A DNA stretch of 46,828 nt from CAYJLW01 sp964370965 (GCA_964370965.1 CAYJLW010000027.1:1-46828); one strand, 5' to 3'. Shown: positions 15,194 to 26,043, numbered from the stretch's first letter. The notes: a model not told the origin generated them from the letters alone. Numbers and translations are program-made.

Positions 15194-17548
15194 TCAGATG
15201 CGACGCGCAGCGCGCCCAGAAAGGTTGTCTCCGGGCACGAGTCGGAGGCGTGAGCGGGCGGCCGCGGCCACCTGTTCCGGGGACCACGGGATGGGGACGC
15301 CGTCACCTCGGAGCCACAAAGGCATCTGGTCGTCGTAGTTCACCGACAGCGGGTTGCCGGACTGCCCGCCGGGGAGGACGAAGCGGGCGTCGTCCCAGGC
15401 GCCGATCTCCACGGTCATCCGCAGCGTGGCGACCATGATCGGGCGGGCGAGGAAGTCGAAGGGGTCCGACGTGCACATGCTCACGGTCGTCGTGTCCCCG
15501 CCCCACGGGTAGGGCCCGAGGTTGAAGAGCGGGCCGAGAGGGCCGAGGCGACCCAGGGGATGCACCCAGGTGAGGGGCCGGACGTGGCCCCAACCCCAGG
15601 CCGTGGCGTCGTCACCACGCGCGTGGCGCAAGCGCCCCACGGCACGGGCGAGGGCAGCCGCGATCTCCTCGCCCCAGGGCCCTGCCAGGACGCCCGCCGG
15701 CTGCTCGCGCAGGAGCCGGGACGTCTCGGGCCAGCGTCTGGTGATGTTGGAGCTCACCGGGGCGAGGGGGTGGACGCTGCGCCCTACGGCGTACTCCCAT
15801 GTCCGGGGGGCGTCGGCGGCGACCACACGGTTCTGGATGTCCATGAAGGCGAGCTCGAAGACAGCCGCCGCCGGGGAGTCCCGACCGACGTGGCCGTCCC
15901 AGGAGCGGAGGAGGTCGAGGGCCGTGGCCGCGTCGGGATCCGCCGCGGGGGCCGAGAGGAACGCCTCGCACACCTCCCGCCAGACGAGGGAGACGTCGTC
16001 CATCTGCAGGGCCATCGAGGCGTCCCTGTCCCAGCCGTCGCGGGACCGCAGCACCTCGAAGATCCGGGCCGCCCGGTACCCCGCCGTCCACTCCGCACCC
16101 AGATAAGGCCCGTCGCCGTCGGCGACGGGCTGGTTGTTCGCCGTGGCCACGACGCCGGACCGGCCGGCGACGGTGAAGGGCAGCTCGTCGAACGCCACAG
16201 GCTCGGCCTCCCAGCCCACGTCTGGGTCGGACGCCGGGAGCGGCAAGAGGCCGTGTCCCTTGCGCCGCCGGGGGATGGTGCCCACGAACTGCCAAGCGAC
16301 GCCGTCGCCGTCGCCGTAGACGAGGTTGAACGACGCGGAGGGCCAGTGCGCGAAGCACCGCCGGAACTCCTCGAAGGACCGCGCCCGCACGGCCGCGACA
16401 TAGCCCCGCATGGGCGCGGGCTGCAGCCAGGTCGCCGCGTACGAGATCGCCGCTGTCTCGCCGTCGAGCGCCGGGCTCACCAGCGGGCCCCGCGGAGTGA
16501 CGAGGACGTCCTCCGTGACGCTCTCGCCGCCGCGGACCTCGATGACCTCACGGATGACCTCGCAGGGCACCCAGGCGTCGCCCTCGCGCACGCCGGCTCC
16601 GTCGGGGCCGATCTCCTCCACGTAGAGGTCGACGAAGTCCGCCGCACCGTTCGTCGTGCCCCACGCGCCGTGGCCGTTGTGGCCGGCGGCGATGCCTGGG
16701 GACCCGGCGAACGCCGCCCCGGCGACGGCCCACTCGGGGGTCGCGAGGTGAGCGAGGTACCAGTGCGGCGGAACGGAGGCGTCGAGGTGGGGATCGTTGG
16801 CCACGATGGCCGACCCCTCCGCGAGGTCGCCACCGATGGCCCAGTTGTTGGACGCCCCCACAGTCCCGAGGAGGTCGCCGAAGACGGCGAGATCCTCGGC
16901 GAGGCGGTCGGCGGCCGGGCCGGCGTCGGCTCCCGGGGGCGACGACAGCGGGTGTCCGGGCGCATAGGCGGGCTCCACGGCGGCGAGGGCCTCGGCGCCG
17001 TCCACGCGCAGGATGCGGAGGCGGCCCAGCTTCGCCCCCCAGTTGGTCCCCATGGTGAAGCCGATGAGCTTCGTGACGGCGAGGACGTCGGCGACGTCCC
17101 ATGCCGACCGGCGCCGCCGGAGGAGGGCGAGCTCGTGCGGGGCGTGGCGCCGGCCGACGGTGGCGCCGTCGTTCACGCCGCGGACGAAAGCCGCGAAGGA
17201 CTCCTCGTCGGGGCCGTCGAGGGTGGCGATCTGCGCCTGGGCGGCGCGGCGGAACCCGACACGGCGCGAGAGCCGGTCGACGGCAATGCCCTGTGTGCCC
17301 ACGAGTTCGGCGAGGCGTCCGCGCACGACCCGCCACAGCACCTCGAGCTGGAAGGTGCGGTCCTGGCCCTGGCAGAACCCGAGGCCGTACCAGGCGTCCG
17401 CGTCGCCCTCGGCCTCGATGTGGGGGATGCCCCACGTGTCACGCGTGACGGAGATCGGAGCGCTGGCGCCGGCCACGGCGAGCTCTCCCTCCACCGTGGG
17501 CAGGCGGGAGCCCAGGAGTGCCGACAGCAACCGGCGGGCGACGTTCAT
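15194..17548 (-). CDS. Penicillin acylase family Ntn hydrolase
   Basis: This 784-aa protein of the S45 family splits amide bonds of acylated substrates (beta-lactams, acyl-homoserine lactones or related compounds). Seen: the alpha-chain start VTRDTWGIPHIEA with YGLGFCQGQDR. The autocatalytic nucleophile is Ser233 in GASNNWAIGG, and NDPHLD is close by. The oxyanion/catalytic Asn region is ATANNQP. The C-terminal half carries GGDTTTVSM and GGQSGNP typical of the beta chain. Family members are often exported, but no signal peptide is evident here, so it may be cytoplasmic or use an unseen signal. The start ATG has GAGG-type purines upstream, and a TACGCT -10-like sequence lies about 60 nt upstream. 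The substrate cannot be told from the sequence. Confidence 0.9.
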   Translation of the reverse strand: MNVARRLLSALLGSRLPTVEGELAVAGASAPISVTRDTWGIPHIEAEGDADAWYGLGFCQGQDRTFQLEVLWRVVRGRLAELVGTQGIAVDRLSRRVGFRRAAQAQIATLDGPDEESFAAFVRGVNDGATVGRRHAPHELALLRRRRSAWDVADVLAVTKLIGFTMGTNWGAKLGRLRILRVDGAEALAAVEPAYAPGHPLSSPPGADAGPAADRLAEDLAVFGDLLGTVGASNNWAIGGDLAEGSAIVANDPHLDASVPPHWYLAHLATPEWAVAGAAFAGSPGIAAGHNGHGAWGTTNGAADFVDLYVEEIGPDGAGVREGDAWVPCEVIREVIEVRGGESVTEDVLVTPRGPLVSPALDGETAAISYAATWLQPAPMRGYVAAVRARSFEEFRRCFAHWPSASFNLVYGDGDGVAWQFVGTIPRRRKGHGLLPLPASDPDVGWEAEPVAFDELPFTVAGRSGVVATANNQPVADGDGPYLGAEWTAGYRAARIFEVLRSRDGWDRDASMALQMDDVSLVWREVCEAFLSAPAADPDAATALDLLRSWDGHVGRDSPAAAVFELAFMDIQNRVVAADAPRTWEYAVGRSVHPLAPVSSNITRRWPETSRLLREQPAGVLAGPWGEEIAAALARAVGRLRHARGDDATAWGWGHVRPLTWVHPLGRLGPLGPLFNLGPYPWGGDTTTVSMCTSDPFDFLARPIMVATLRMTVEIGAWDDARFVLPGGQSGNPLSVNYDDQMPLWLRGDGVPIPWSPEQVAAAARSRLRLVPGDNLSGRAARRI

Positions 17549-17690
17549 GCGACCTCGTTCCTCTCCTCGGGGAGCGGTGAGCCTCTCGCGGCGAGCGACG
17601 TACGGGAGCGTACCCGCCCCTCGGTCTCATGATCCCCGGGCGGGGGCCGATCGGGGGGAATCCACAGCATGACAACGGAGCCCGTCGGCC

Positions 17691-20600
17691 ATGGACCAGC
17701 CGAAACGCCTTCGACGCATCCCCGTCGGCGTCTCCGTCTGCGCCCTCGCGGCCGGCGCTCTCGCGGCCGTGACTCCCGCTCCTGCTGCCGCCGACCCCCC
17801 GGCGGCACCGCGCTTCCTCGCCGCCACCGACCTGGGCCGCGCCTACGTGGGCGGCCGGGGCGGGGCCGGTCACGTCGCCACCGCCGACTTCGACGGCGAC
17901 GGCCACCCGGACCTCGTCTTCACGGAGGTGAAGAACGCCCAGCCCGCCCTGGTGTCGATGGCCGGCAACGGCGACGGGACGTTCGCCGCCCCCCAGGTGA
18001 TCCCCTTCGGTCCCGCCGACCACGGCATGGGCAACCTCGTGGTGGGCGACTTCGACCACGACGGCGAGGAGGACGTCGTCACGTCCGTGAACGCCGACCG
18101 CAAGGTGCTCTTCTTCAAGGGCAACGGCAACGCCACGTTCGCCACGACGCCCCTGGAGGCGGCCACATCGTGGCGGCCCAACACCGTGGCTGCCGGCGAC
18201 GTCACCGGCGACGGCGAGGCCGACGTCGTCGTCTCCTACCAGCTCGACTGGGCCGACCATGCCACGAGACCCCGCCTCGGCGTCCTGGCCGGCGGCGGCG
18301 ACGGCACCTTCGGACCACCGGTCGACCACACGTACGGGGCCTGGTGGCCGGGACACGTCGCCGTCGCCGAGCTCGACGGCCAGGCCGGCCTCGACGTCGC
18401 CGTCCAGCACTGGGGCTACGACGGCAACGACCGGGGCGTCTGGATGCTGCCGAACGACGGCAACGGCGCCCTGGGCACCCCCCTCCGCGTGTACGGCAGC
18501 GCCTCGACACGCACTGTCGCCGCCGGGGACTACAACGGCGACGGCGACACGGATCTCCTCGCCACCGTGGGATTCACCGACTGCCAGGACGGCGAATGCG
18601 CCGTCCTCCTCACCGGGAACGGCGCCGGCGTCTTCGCCCCCGGCCCGCTCCACGCCGTGGGCAAGGAACCGAACACCGCCCCCTTCGGGGCCTCCGCGAT
18701 CGACGTGGACGGCGACGGCGACAAGGACTTCGTCTACGTGAGCACCTCAACTCGGATGGACTGGGTCTCCGTCGGGCGCAACCGGGGTGACGGCACCTTC
18801 GACGTGTCGCACTGGGCGGGCGCCGCCCGGCCAGCCGGTGACGAGACCCCGGAAGGGCAGTCCCCTGCCTCCGCCGCCGTGGCCGACTTCACAGGTGACG
18901 GGACGCCCGATGTCGTCACCACCGCCTGGGAGGGCGAGGGTGGGCACCCCGGCAGCCTCCGCCTTCTCGAGGGCGACCCCGACCGTCCGGGCGACTTCCT
19001 CGCGCCGCGCGCGGTAGTGGACACCGCCCGCCACACGGCCTCGGAACGCTCGGCGTTGGGGGACTTCGACGGTGACGGGCGCGCCGACGTCATCGTGCAG
19101 GAGAACTTCGGGGGGGCCTTCGACCTCCTCCCCGGTGACGGCGCGGGTTCGTTCGGCCCGGTGCGCCAGACCGTGGCGGGGACGGGCAGCGCCTGCCGGG
19201 ACGAAGGCGAGGTCCTCACCGCCGATTTCGACGGCGACGGCCACCTCGACCTCGTCTGCGCCCGGGACACCAGCGCCATGGTGCTCTTCGGCTTCGGCGA
19301 CGGCACCCTGGGGAACCCCGTCGGCCTGCCCGCGGAGCCGGGCCTGTACGTCTCTGCGGTGAGCCTGGCGGACTTCAACAGCGACGGCCGCCCCGACGTC
19401 GTGAACTGGAACACCAACTCCTGTTGTGCCTTCGGCGAGAACCGGGTGGGCGCGTGGCGCGTCTTCCTCAACGGCGTGGGCGGTCCGCGCACGTTCAGCG
19501 CCGCCCAGAGCTTCGACCTCGGCCCCCTGGACTGGAACTCCCGGCCGTACGGGACAGCAGGCGACTTCGACGAGGACGGCCACCCGGACGTCGTCTTCCA
19601 CACGAACAAGACCGAGGGCTCCGCCGCACCGAACAACGAGCGGTTCTTCTTCTTCGGCGGCCACGGCGACGGCACGTTCGCCGACGCCGTGGTCACCCAG
19701 CCCGGCCTCCCCGAGTTCGCGTCCCAGCTCATCCCCGCGGACGTGAACGAGGACGGCCACGCCGACGTCGTCGTGCGCTACCCGTGGAGGGGTGAGATCG
19801 GTGTCCTGCCCGGGAACGGTGACGGCACCTTCGGCGCCCTCGTCCACTACGCCACTGGCGGCGCGGTGCGCGACCTCGCCTTCGTGGACCTCAACGGGGA
19901 CGGTCACGACGACGTCGCCGCCGCCACGAACCAGGGCCTCGCCGTTCTCACGGCGAACGGCGACGGCACCTTCGCCGGCTACGCCCGCCACCCCTCGGGA
20001 CGGAAGCAGACCACCCAGGTCTTCTGGACACGTCTCGGTGGCGACACGAAGCCGGACCTGATCGTGGGGATCTCGGGCTACGACGGCGGGGGCGGCATCC
20101 GCTTCTCCGTCCTCCCCAATGCCACGTCGCCCTACGGGCCCCGCAGCCCCGACCTCACCGTTGACGCCGTCACCGCCCCCGCTGCCGGGACCGCCGGCGA
20201 GGACGTCGCCGTGCACTACCGGGTCACCAACACCGGCGCCCCCGTCGCCGGAGGGAACTGGGTGGACACCGTGTACCTCTCCACCGACGGGCACTGGGAC
20301 GCCGCCGACGTGGCGATCGCCCGGCGCACCGAGAGCGGCCCCCTCGGTGCCGACGCTTCCTACGTGCGGGACGTCACCGTCCCCCTCCTCGCCGGGACAC
20401 GCGGCGACCACACGGTGATCGTGCGCAGCGACGTCCGCGACCAGGTGGCCGAGGGCGACGAGAATGACAACACCGCTCTCGCCGTCGCGCCCACGGACGT
20501 CGTGGTCGGAGACGTCACCCCCGGGTCCTTCCGCGACGTCACCGTGCCTGCCGGCCGGGACCGGTACCTCCGCCTCGATCCCGGCGCCACCGATGTGATC

Positions 20601-23600
20601 GTGGAGGCCGCTGCCGCGGGGGCCGACCTCGTGGACCTCGTGGGCCGTGACGGGAAGCTCCCCCTGGGCGAGAGCTTCGACCTCGCCCCCGAGCAGCCCG
20701 GTGACGCCCGCCAGCGCCTCACCGTGCCCGCCAGCATGGGCGAGACGTACCTCCGCATCCACGGCCGGGCCGGCGCGGGCGCCGGCACGGATGTCCTCGT
20801 GAGCGCCGAGAGCGTCGCCGCCGGGATCGAGGAGGTGACGCCGGACCACGGCGGCGCCGGCGGGCCCGCCACCGTCCGGATCCAAGGCGCCGGGTTCGGC
20901 CCTCTCGCCCGCGCCTTCCTCGTCGACGGGAACGGCAACGAGATCGCCGCCCGGGAGGCCGCCTTCGAGTCCTCCACCGCGATCGCGGCGACCTTCGACC
21001 TCTCCGGCGCCGCTCCCGGGCTCTACGGGGTCCGGGTGCGGAACCTGCTCCAGACCTACACCGCCCCCGACGCGTTCCGGGTGACCACCGCGGCTGCCGG
21101 CCGGCTGGAGACGCACCTCTCCGTGCCCGGCGCCGTACGGGCAGGCTTCCCGTTCGACGTCGTCCTCACGATGCGCAACACGGGCGATGCCGACATGGGC
21201 GTGCCCGTCCTCCACTTCGTGTCCTCCCGCGCCCGGTTCCGCCTCCCCGGGGGCAGCTTCGTCGACTCCCCGCTGGAGGTCCTGGCCGGCGACGCCCGGG
21301 AACCGGCCACGATCCTGCCTCCCGGGGCGGAGCGCCGCTTCCGTGTGCAGGGCCTCTCCTCCACGGACGTCGCCCACGACACGATCGACCTGCGCATCGA
21401 CGTGCTCGGTCCCGGTGACGACTCCCCCCTGGACTGGTGGTCCCGCCAGGCGGCCCTGCGACCGGTCCACGTCCCCGCAGACGTGTGGACGCGGGTCTTC
21501 GACACCTTCATCGAGCGCGTCGGCCCGACCACGGGCTCCTACGTGAAGGCGCTGGGGGAGGTGGCCCGGGCGTCCCGGGGCGCAGGATCAAACCCTGTCC
21601 TCGAGGCCGACCTCCTCCGCGGTGTCGTCGATGCCGTGCTCGCCGAGGCGCCCAAGGCTTCCGTGGCGGGCCGGATCTACCTCGACGACGCGGACCACCC
21701 CCTTGGCGGCGCCAGACTCCGTCTCCTGGACACCGACACCGGGAGCGTCCACGAGGCCACGTCCGTCCCCGGGGGCCGCTTCGCCTTCCGTGGACTGGAT
21801 GCGGGCACATACCGCCTGCTGGTCGACGGCTACCTCCCCCACGACCTCGGCGCGGTCTTGGTCCCGAGCGCGGGCAACGGCCCCCGGGACCTCGTCGTGA
21901 CCGTGCGCGAGGGCAGCGCTGTCGCCGGCCGCGTCACCCGGGCTGTCGGGGGCGCCCCGGTCGCCGGGGCCCACGTCGCCGTCGTCGACACCGCCCAGCG
22001 GGCCATGCTGAGCGCCCGGACGGGGGCCGACGGCACGTACCGCGTGGCCGGGGTCACTCCCGGCCCTGTGCGCGTACTCGTGGAGGCCAACGGGCTCGTC
22101 CCGCCGCCGGCAGCGCCCGGGACCGTGCCCGACGGGGGCACGCTCACCCAGGACTTCGCCCTCGCGGGCGGCGGCACCGTCGTCGGCCGCGTGCTCGACC
22201 CCGGCGGCACCCCGGTGCCCGGTGCCCGCGTGAACGTCGCCAGCGGGGGGGCCGGCTCGCGCTCGGTGGCCACAGGGGCCGGCGGCACCTTCTCCCTCAC
22301 CGGTGTGCCACCCGGCACCCACACACTGCGAACGATGAAGGCGGGCTTCGGGGCCGGCGAGCGCACCGGAGTCGGCATCGTGGCCGACGAGGAGACGAAC
22401 GTGGGCGACGTTTCCCTGACCGAGGCCGGGCGGGTCACGGGCACGGTCACCGACACCGACACGGGGCAGCGACTCGCGGGGGCCAACGTGGCCGTGGACG
22501 GCCTCCGCCCCGGCGACCCCGTCCTCACCGACGCCGACGGGCGCTTCGCGATGCCCGACGTGCCCGCCGGAGAACGCCAGGTGGCCGTCAGCAAGCCCGG
22601 TCACGAGCCCCAGCAGTACATGCTCACGGTCACGCCGGGGGAGGACGCCCGATTGCAGGCCGTCCTGGAGGCCCAGGGGCGGATCCGAGGCCACGTCCGC
22701 CGCGGCGACGGCACTCCCGTGCGGGGCATCGCCGTCGTCCTCATGGGCCCCGGCACACCACACGCCACGACGGTCACGGACGGGACGGGGGCCTTCAGCT
22801 TCACCCGCCTCGCCAACGCCACGCACACCGTCGCCCTGTGGACGGGCTTCGGGTCCCGCCCGTACGTGTCCCCCAGGGAGGTGACCCTCGCTGTGGGGAA
22901 CCGTGACCTCAGTCTTGACTTCACGCTCGGCTTCGGCCACCTCAAGGGGACCGTGCGCCGCCCCGACGGCCAGCCCGCGCCGGGTGCCGACGCCCGCCTG
23001 GAGCGCGACGGCATCGTGCTCGACGCCATGACGGCGGACGACCAGGGACGCTACGGCTTCCTCGTCTTCGGCACGGAAGCCGTCGACGTGGTCGCCTTCG
23101 GCGAGGAGGCCGGCTTCCTCCGGCGCGAGGGGCTGAGCGTCCCCGAGGGCGGCACTCTCCTGGACCAGGACCTCCAGGGCAGCGGCGTCGGCGTCACGAT
23201 CGACGCCGGTCTCCCCGGTGCCCACGTCGCCCTCACGGCACCTGACGGCGCCGGCATGGACGGCGCCACCGTGTTCGCCAAGACGGGGGCAGGGGGCGCG
23301 GCGACGTTCGCCGTGATCCCCCCCGGCACGTACCGCGCCGCCACCCGGGCAGCGGGCCGGGCACCCGTCGAGGACACCTTCGCCGTGGGCGCCGCTCCCG
23401 TCACGCGCACGCCCACGCTGGGCCCGGGCCGCGTGGTGACGGGCACGGCGAGCGGGCCGGGAGGGCCGGCACCGGGTGTCCGCATCTCGGCCGTCGACCC
23501 CGCGACGGGGGAGTCGTTCACGACCGTCGCCGACGGCGCCGGCAACTACACGCTCGACTCCCTCCCCGACGGCACCTCCCTGGACGTCTCCTTCGCCGAC

Positions 23601-25976
23601 GGCCGGAGACGCCCGGTGATCGTCACGGGCGTCGTGACAGGGGCACTCGCCCGGACGGTGAACGCCACCCTGGGCGGTTCCGGTGCCCTCGTGGAAGGGA
23701 CGGTCACCGATGGCGGGGGCCGCCCCGTCCCCGGCCTGCAGGTGGCGGCGATGGACAGGGGCGGGGAACCGCTCCTCACGACAATCACGGACGTCGCCGG
23801 GCGCTACACCCTCGACCGGCTTCCCGAGGCGGACCTCCTCGTGGGTGTGGAGACGAGCGCGGCGGGGGGCGCCGTCCGGCGCGTGACGCCGAGCCTCGCC
23901 GGCCCCACGACCGTCGACCTGAGTGTGGCGAACGCCGGCGCCCTCGCCCTCCCGCGGGAGGCGCTCGCCTCGGGGCTGCGGGCGGCGATCAACGAGTACG
24001 AGTGGGACGGGGCGGCCGTCCACGGCTACGGGGACACCAGCGCAGGCAGCTGGGTGTTCCGCTCCGGTCGCCTGGAACCACCGGCCCGTCTGGGCAAGGA
24101 CACCGACGCCTGGCGCCTGCGCTGGCTGGACTTCCAGAACTACGACCCGGACTGCCCGGGCCTCCTCGACGCCGCCAACCGGGCCTCGAACGCCTGGTAC
24201 GCCCTGAACCGCGCCTTCGAGGGGTGGCAGCGGGCCCACGAGGCTGCGGAGCAGGTGGGCGAGGCCGAGATCAACCTCGCCCTCGCCCGCGCCGGCGTGC
24301 TGGGCGCCAAGACGTTCCTCGCCGTCGCCAACCTGGTGAACGGCCTCGTGGGCACGAAGGGCGCCCTGGAGCGCGCCGTGCAGAAAGGCCAGATCTCCGC
24401 CGAGAACTTCGTCGCCCTGCGGGACGCCCTCGACGTCCTCGTCGAATGGGCGCCGAAGATGGCCGAAGCCCTCGCGCAGGGGGACTGGAGCTCCTACGAG
24501 CTCATCGCCAACTCGGTGGTCAAGCCCATCGCCTTCGGCCACGGCGGGGACGTGATCGACAACTGGGTGGTCGAGCTCACGCAACTCCCCAAGGGCATCC
24601 GTCCGTCCGACGTACAGCTCTTCAAGCTCCGGCGGGTGCTGGGCAACGTGGGCAAGGCGCCCTTCCACCTCCTCGGGATCCTCGATGCCGTCACGGACTT
24701 CCTCGAGTTCGCCGACCAGACCCAGCAGGCCTTCGACAACGCCATCAGTGCGCTGGACCTCTACAGCCAGGCCCAGAGCCTCTACCTGGCGGCTCTCCAG
24801 ACCTACGACCAGGCCCTGAACGACCTGCAGAGGATCGAGTCGGACTGCCCGCCCCCACCACCCCCGCCGCCCCCACTTCCGCCCCCGGGCCACCGGGCCA
24901 CGATCATGAACATGGCCTCGGGCGACCCGAACGACGTCGCCGGCCCGGCGGGCGTGGGCGACCGGCGCTGGATCCCGGCGGGCGCGGACATGGCCTACAC
25001 CGTGATGTTCGAGAACAAGGAGGACGCCACCGCCCCCGCCCTCGTCGTGGTGGTCACCCTGGGTCTCGACGACGACCTCGACCCGAACACCTTCGAGCTG
25101 GGCGACGTCGGTTTCGGCGCCGTGCGCGTCGCCGTCCCGCAGGGCCGCCAGGCCTACGAGACCACCGTCGACCTCCGCCCGGCGATGCCCTGGCTGGTCA
25201 GGGTGCAGGGCGCGCTCGACCCCGACACCCGAGTGGTGACCTGGACCCTCACGACGCTCGACCCCGCCACGGGCGACATGCCCACCGACCCGACCGCCGG
25301 GTTCCTGCCCCCCGAGGACGGCACCGGGCGGGGCAACGGCACTGTCGCCTTCCGGGTGCGGCCCAGAGAGAGCCTCCCCACGGGCACGGTCGTAGCCGAG
25401 CAGGCGAGGATCGTCTTCGACGCCAACGCTCCCGTCGACACGCCGGAGTGGTCCAACAGCATCGACGCCGACGGGCCGACGTCGGCTCCCGGCGCCCTGC
25501 CCGAACGGGTTGTCGGTCCGGGCGTACGCGTGAACTGGGGCGGCAGCGACCCCGGCAGCGGCATCGACACGTACGACGTGCTCGTGTCCGAGGACGGCGG
25601 AGCGTGGCGGACGTGGCTGGCGGGCACGCGGGCGACGGAGGCCGACTACCCGGCCCGCGCCGGGCACCTGTACGGCTTCACGACCGTCGCCCGCGACGGC
25701 GTCGGCCACGTCCAGCGTGACGGCCCCGCACGCACCGTCCGGGTCGTCGCCCCCGACCCGCCCCCGGGGGCCGCCCCCGCGCCGCTACCGGCGAAGCCTG
25801 GTGCCGGGACCGCCCCCCGCTGCCGCACCGTCCTGAAGCGTCGCAAGGGCAGGACGATCCGCCGCCGCGTGTGCCGGCGGGCTAAGCGACCGGCCCAGGC
25901 CAAGGGGAAGGGGAAGGCCAAAGGCGCCCGGAAGAGCGGTGGCCGCCGATCCGGATCTCGTGCCCGGAAGGGCTGA
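17691..25976 (+). CDS. Giant exported FG-GAP / CARDB / carboxypeptidase-regulatory repeat protein
   Basis: This 2,761-aa protein starts with a signal peptide (residues 1-35, ending PAAADPP). About 14 FG-GAP/VCBS units with calcium-loop motifs such as DFDGDGHPD fill residues 45-830. A CARDB domain follows (820-937), then a beta-rich PPC-like stretch (940-1045), an IPT/TIG domain (1047-1130) and a second CARDB-like domain (1140-1260). Nine carboxypeptidase-regulatory-like units come next (about 1325-2077, ending in patterns like DADGRFAMPDVPAGE). After a helical region (2130-2395) and a polyproline linker there is a conserved module of large exported proteins (IVFDANAPVDTPEWSNSID), an Fn3-like part and a strongly basic tail. 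It is probably an adhesin or scaffold on the cell surface; no catalytic site is visible. It is divergent from the penicillin-acylase gene (142-nt gap). Confidence 0.85.
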   Translation: MDQPKRLRRIPVGVSVCALAAGALAAVTPAPAAADPPAAPRFLAATDLGRAYVGGRGGAGHVATADFDGDGHPDLVFTEVKNAQPALVSMAGNGDGTFAAPQVIPFGPADHGMGNLVVGDFDHDGEEDVVTSVNADRKVLFFKGNGNATFATTPLEAATSWRPNTVAAGDVTGDGEADVVVSYQLDWADHATRPRLGVLAGGGDGTFGPPVDHTYGAWWPGHVAVAELDGQAGLDVAVQHWGYDGNDRGVWMLPNDGNGALGTPLRVYGSASTRTVAAGDYNGDGDTDLLATVGFTDCQDGECAVLLTGNGAGVFAPGPLHAVGKEPNTAPFGASAIDVDGDGDKDFVYVSTSTRMDWVSVGRNRGDGTFDVSHWAGAARPAGDETPEGQSPASAAVADFTGDGTPDVVTTAWEGEGGHPGSLRLLEGDPDRPGDFLAPRAVVDTARHTASERSALGDFDGDGRADVIVQENFGGAFDLLPGDGAGSFGPVRQTVAGTGSACRDEGEVLTADFDGDGHLDLVCARDTSAMVLFGFGDGTLGNPVGLPAEPGLYVSAVSLADFNSDGRPDVVNWNTNSCCAFGENRVGAWRVFLNGVGGPRTFSAAQSFDLGPLDWNSRPYGTAGDFDEDGHPDVVFHTNKTEGSAAPNNERFFFFGGHGDGTFADAVVTQPGLPEFASQLIPADVNEDGHADVVVRYPWRGEIGVLPGNGDGTFGALVHYATGGAVRDLAFVDLNGDGHDDVAAATNQGLAVLTANGDGTFAGYARHPSGRKQTTQVFWTRLGGDTKPDLIVGISGYDGGGGIRFSVLPNATSPYGPRSPDLTVDAVTAPAAGTAGEDVAVHYRVTNTGAPVAGGNWVDTVYLSTDGHWDAADVAIARRTESGPLGADASYVRDVTVPLLAGTRGDHTVIVRSDVRDQVAEGDENDNTALAVAPTDVVVGDVTPGSFRDVTVPAGRDRYLRLDPGATDVIVEAAAAGADLVDLVGRDGKLPLGESFDLAPEQPGDARQRLTVPASMGETYLRIHGRAGAGAGTDVLVSAESVAAGIEEVTPDHGGAGGPATVRIQGAGFGPLARAFLVDGNGNEIAAREAAFESSTAIAATFDLSGAAPGLYGVRVRNLLQTYTAPDAFRVTTAAAGRLETHLSVPGAVRAGFPFDVVLTMRNTGDADMGVPVLHFVSSRARFRLPGGSFVDSPLEVLAGDAREPATILPPGAERRFRVQGLSSTDVAHDTIDLRIDVLGPGDDSPLDWWSRQAALRPVHVPADVWTRVFDTFIERVGPTTGSYVKALGEVARASRGAGSNPVLEADLLRGVVDAVLAEAPKASVAGRIYLDDADHPLGGARLRLLDTDTGSVHEATSVPGGRFAFRGLDAGTYRLLVDGYLPHDLGAVLVPSAGNGPRDLVVTVREGSAVAGRVTRAVGGAPVAGAHVAVVDTAQRAMLSARTGADGTYRVAGVTPGPVRVLVEANGLVPPPAAPGTVPDGGTLTQDFALAGGGTVVGRVLDPGGTPVPGARVNVASGGAGSRSVATGAGGTFSLTGVPPGTHTLRTMKAGFGAGERTGVGIVADEETNVGDVSLTEAGRVTGTVTDTDTGQRLAGANVAVDGLRPGDPVLTDADGRFAMPDVPAGERQVAVSKPGHEPQQYMLTVTPGEDARLQAVLEAQGRIRGHVRRGDGTPVRGIAVVLMGPGTPHATTVTDGTGAFSFTRLANATHTVALWTGFGSRPYVSPREVTLAVGNRDLSLDFTLGFGHLKGTVRRPDGQPAPGADARLERDGIVLDAMTADDQGRYGFLVFGTEAVDVVAFGEEAGFLRREGLSVPEGGTLLDQDLQGSGVGVTIDAGLPGAHVALTAPDGAGMDGATVFAKTGAGGAATFAVIPPGTYRAATRAAGRAPVEDTFAVGAAPVTRTPTLGPGRVVTGTASGPGGPAPGVRISAVDPATGESFTTVADGAGNYTLDSLPDGTSLDVSFADGRRRPVIVTGVVTGALARTVNATLGGSGALVEGTVTDGGGRPVPGLQVAAMDRGGEPLLTTITDVAGRYTLDRLPEADLLVGVETSAAGGAVRRVTPSLAGPTTVDLSVANAGALALPREALASGLRAAINEYEWDGAAVHGYGDTSAGSWVFRSGRLEPPARLGKDTDAWRLRWLDFQNYDPDCPGLLDAANRASNAWYALNRAFEGWQRAHEAAEQVGEAEINLALARAGVLGAKTFLAVANLVNGLVGTKGALERAVQKGQISAENFVALRDALDVLVEWAPKMAEALAQGDWSSYELIANSVVKPIAFGHGGDVIDNWVVELTQLPKGIRPSDVQLFKLRRVLGNVGKAPFHLLGILDAVTDFLEFADQTQQAFDNAISALDLYSQAQSLYLAALQTYDQALNDLQRIESDCPPPPPPPPPLPPPGHRATIMNMASGDPNDVAGPAGVGDRRWIPAGADMAYTVMFENKEDATAPALVVVVTLGLDDDLDPNTFELGDVGFGAVRVAVPQGRQAYETTVDLRPAMPWLVRVQGALDPDTRVVTWTLTTLDPATGDMPTDPTAGFLPPEDGTGRGNGTVAFRVRPRESLPTGTVVAEQARIVFDANAPVDTPEWSNSIDADGPTSAPGALPERVVGPGVRVNWGGSDPGSGIDTYDVLVSEDGGAWRTWLAGTRATEADYPARAGHLYGFTTVARDGVGHVQRDGPARTVRVVAPDPPPGAAPAPLPAKPGAGTAPRCRTVLKRRKGRTIRRRVCRRAKRPAQAKGKGKAKGARKSGGRRSGSRARKG

Positions 25977-26043
25977 GAGCAGCCCCCTCCCCTCCCCGAC
26001 TGGGCAGCTCCCCCAGAGGCGCGTCTCGATCGTACCGCCGGGA

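Noticed and set aside
18747..21470. Open frame of 907 codons on the minus strand
   Set aside because: It is a shadow of the FG-GAP repeats; its apparent regularity mirrors the repeated Asp-Gly codons on the plus strand.
21588..25709. Open frame of 1,373 codons on the minus strand
   Set aside because: It is a shadow of the FG-GAP/carboxypeptidase-regulatory protein. Its composition is Gly/Asp/Val/Arg-rich without motifs.
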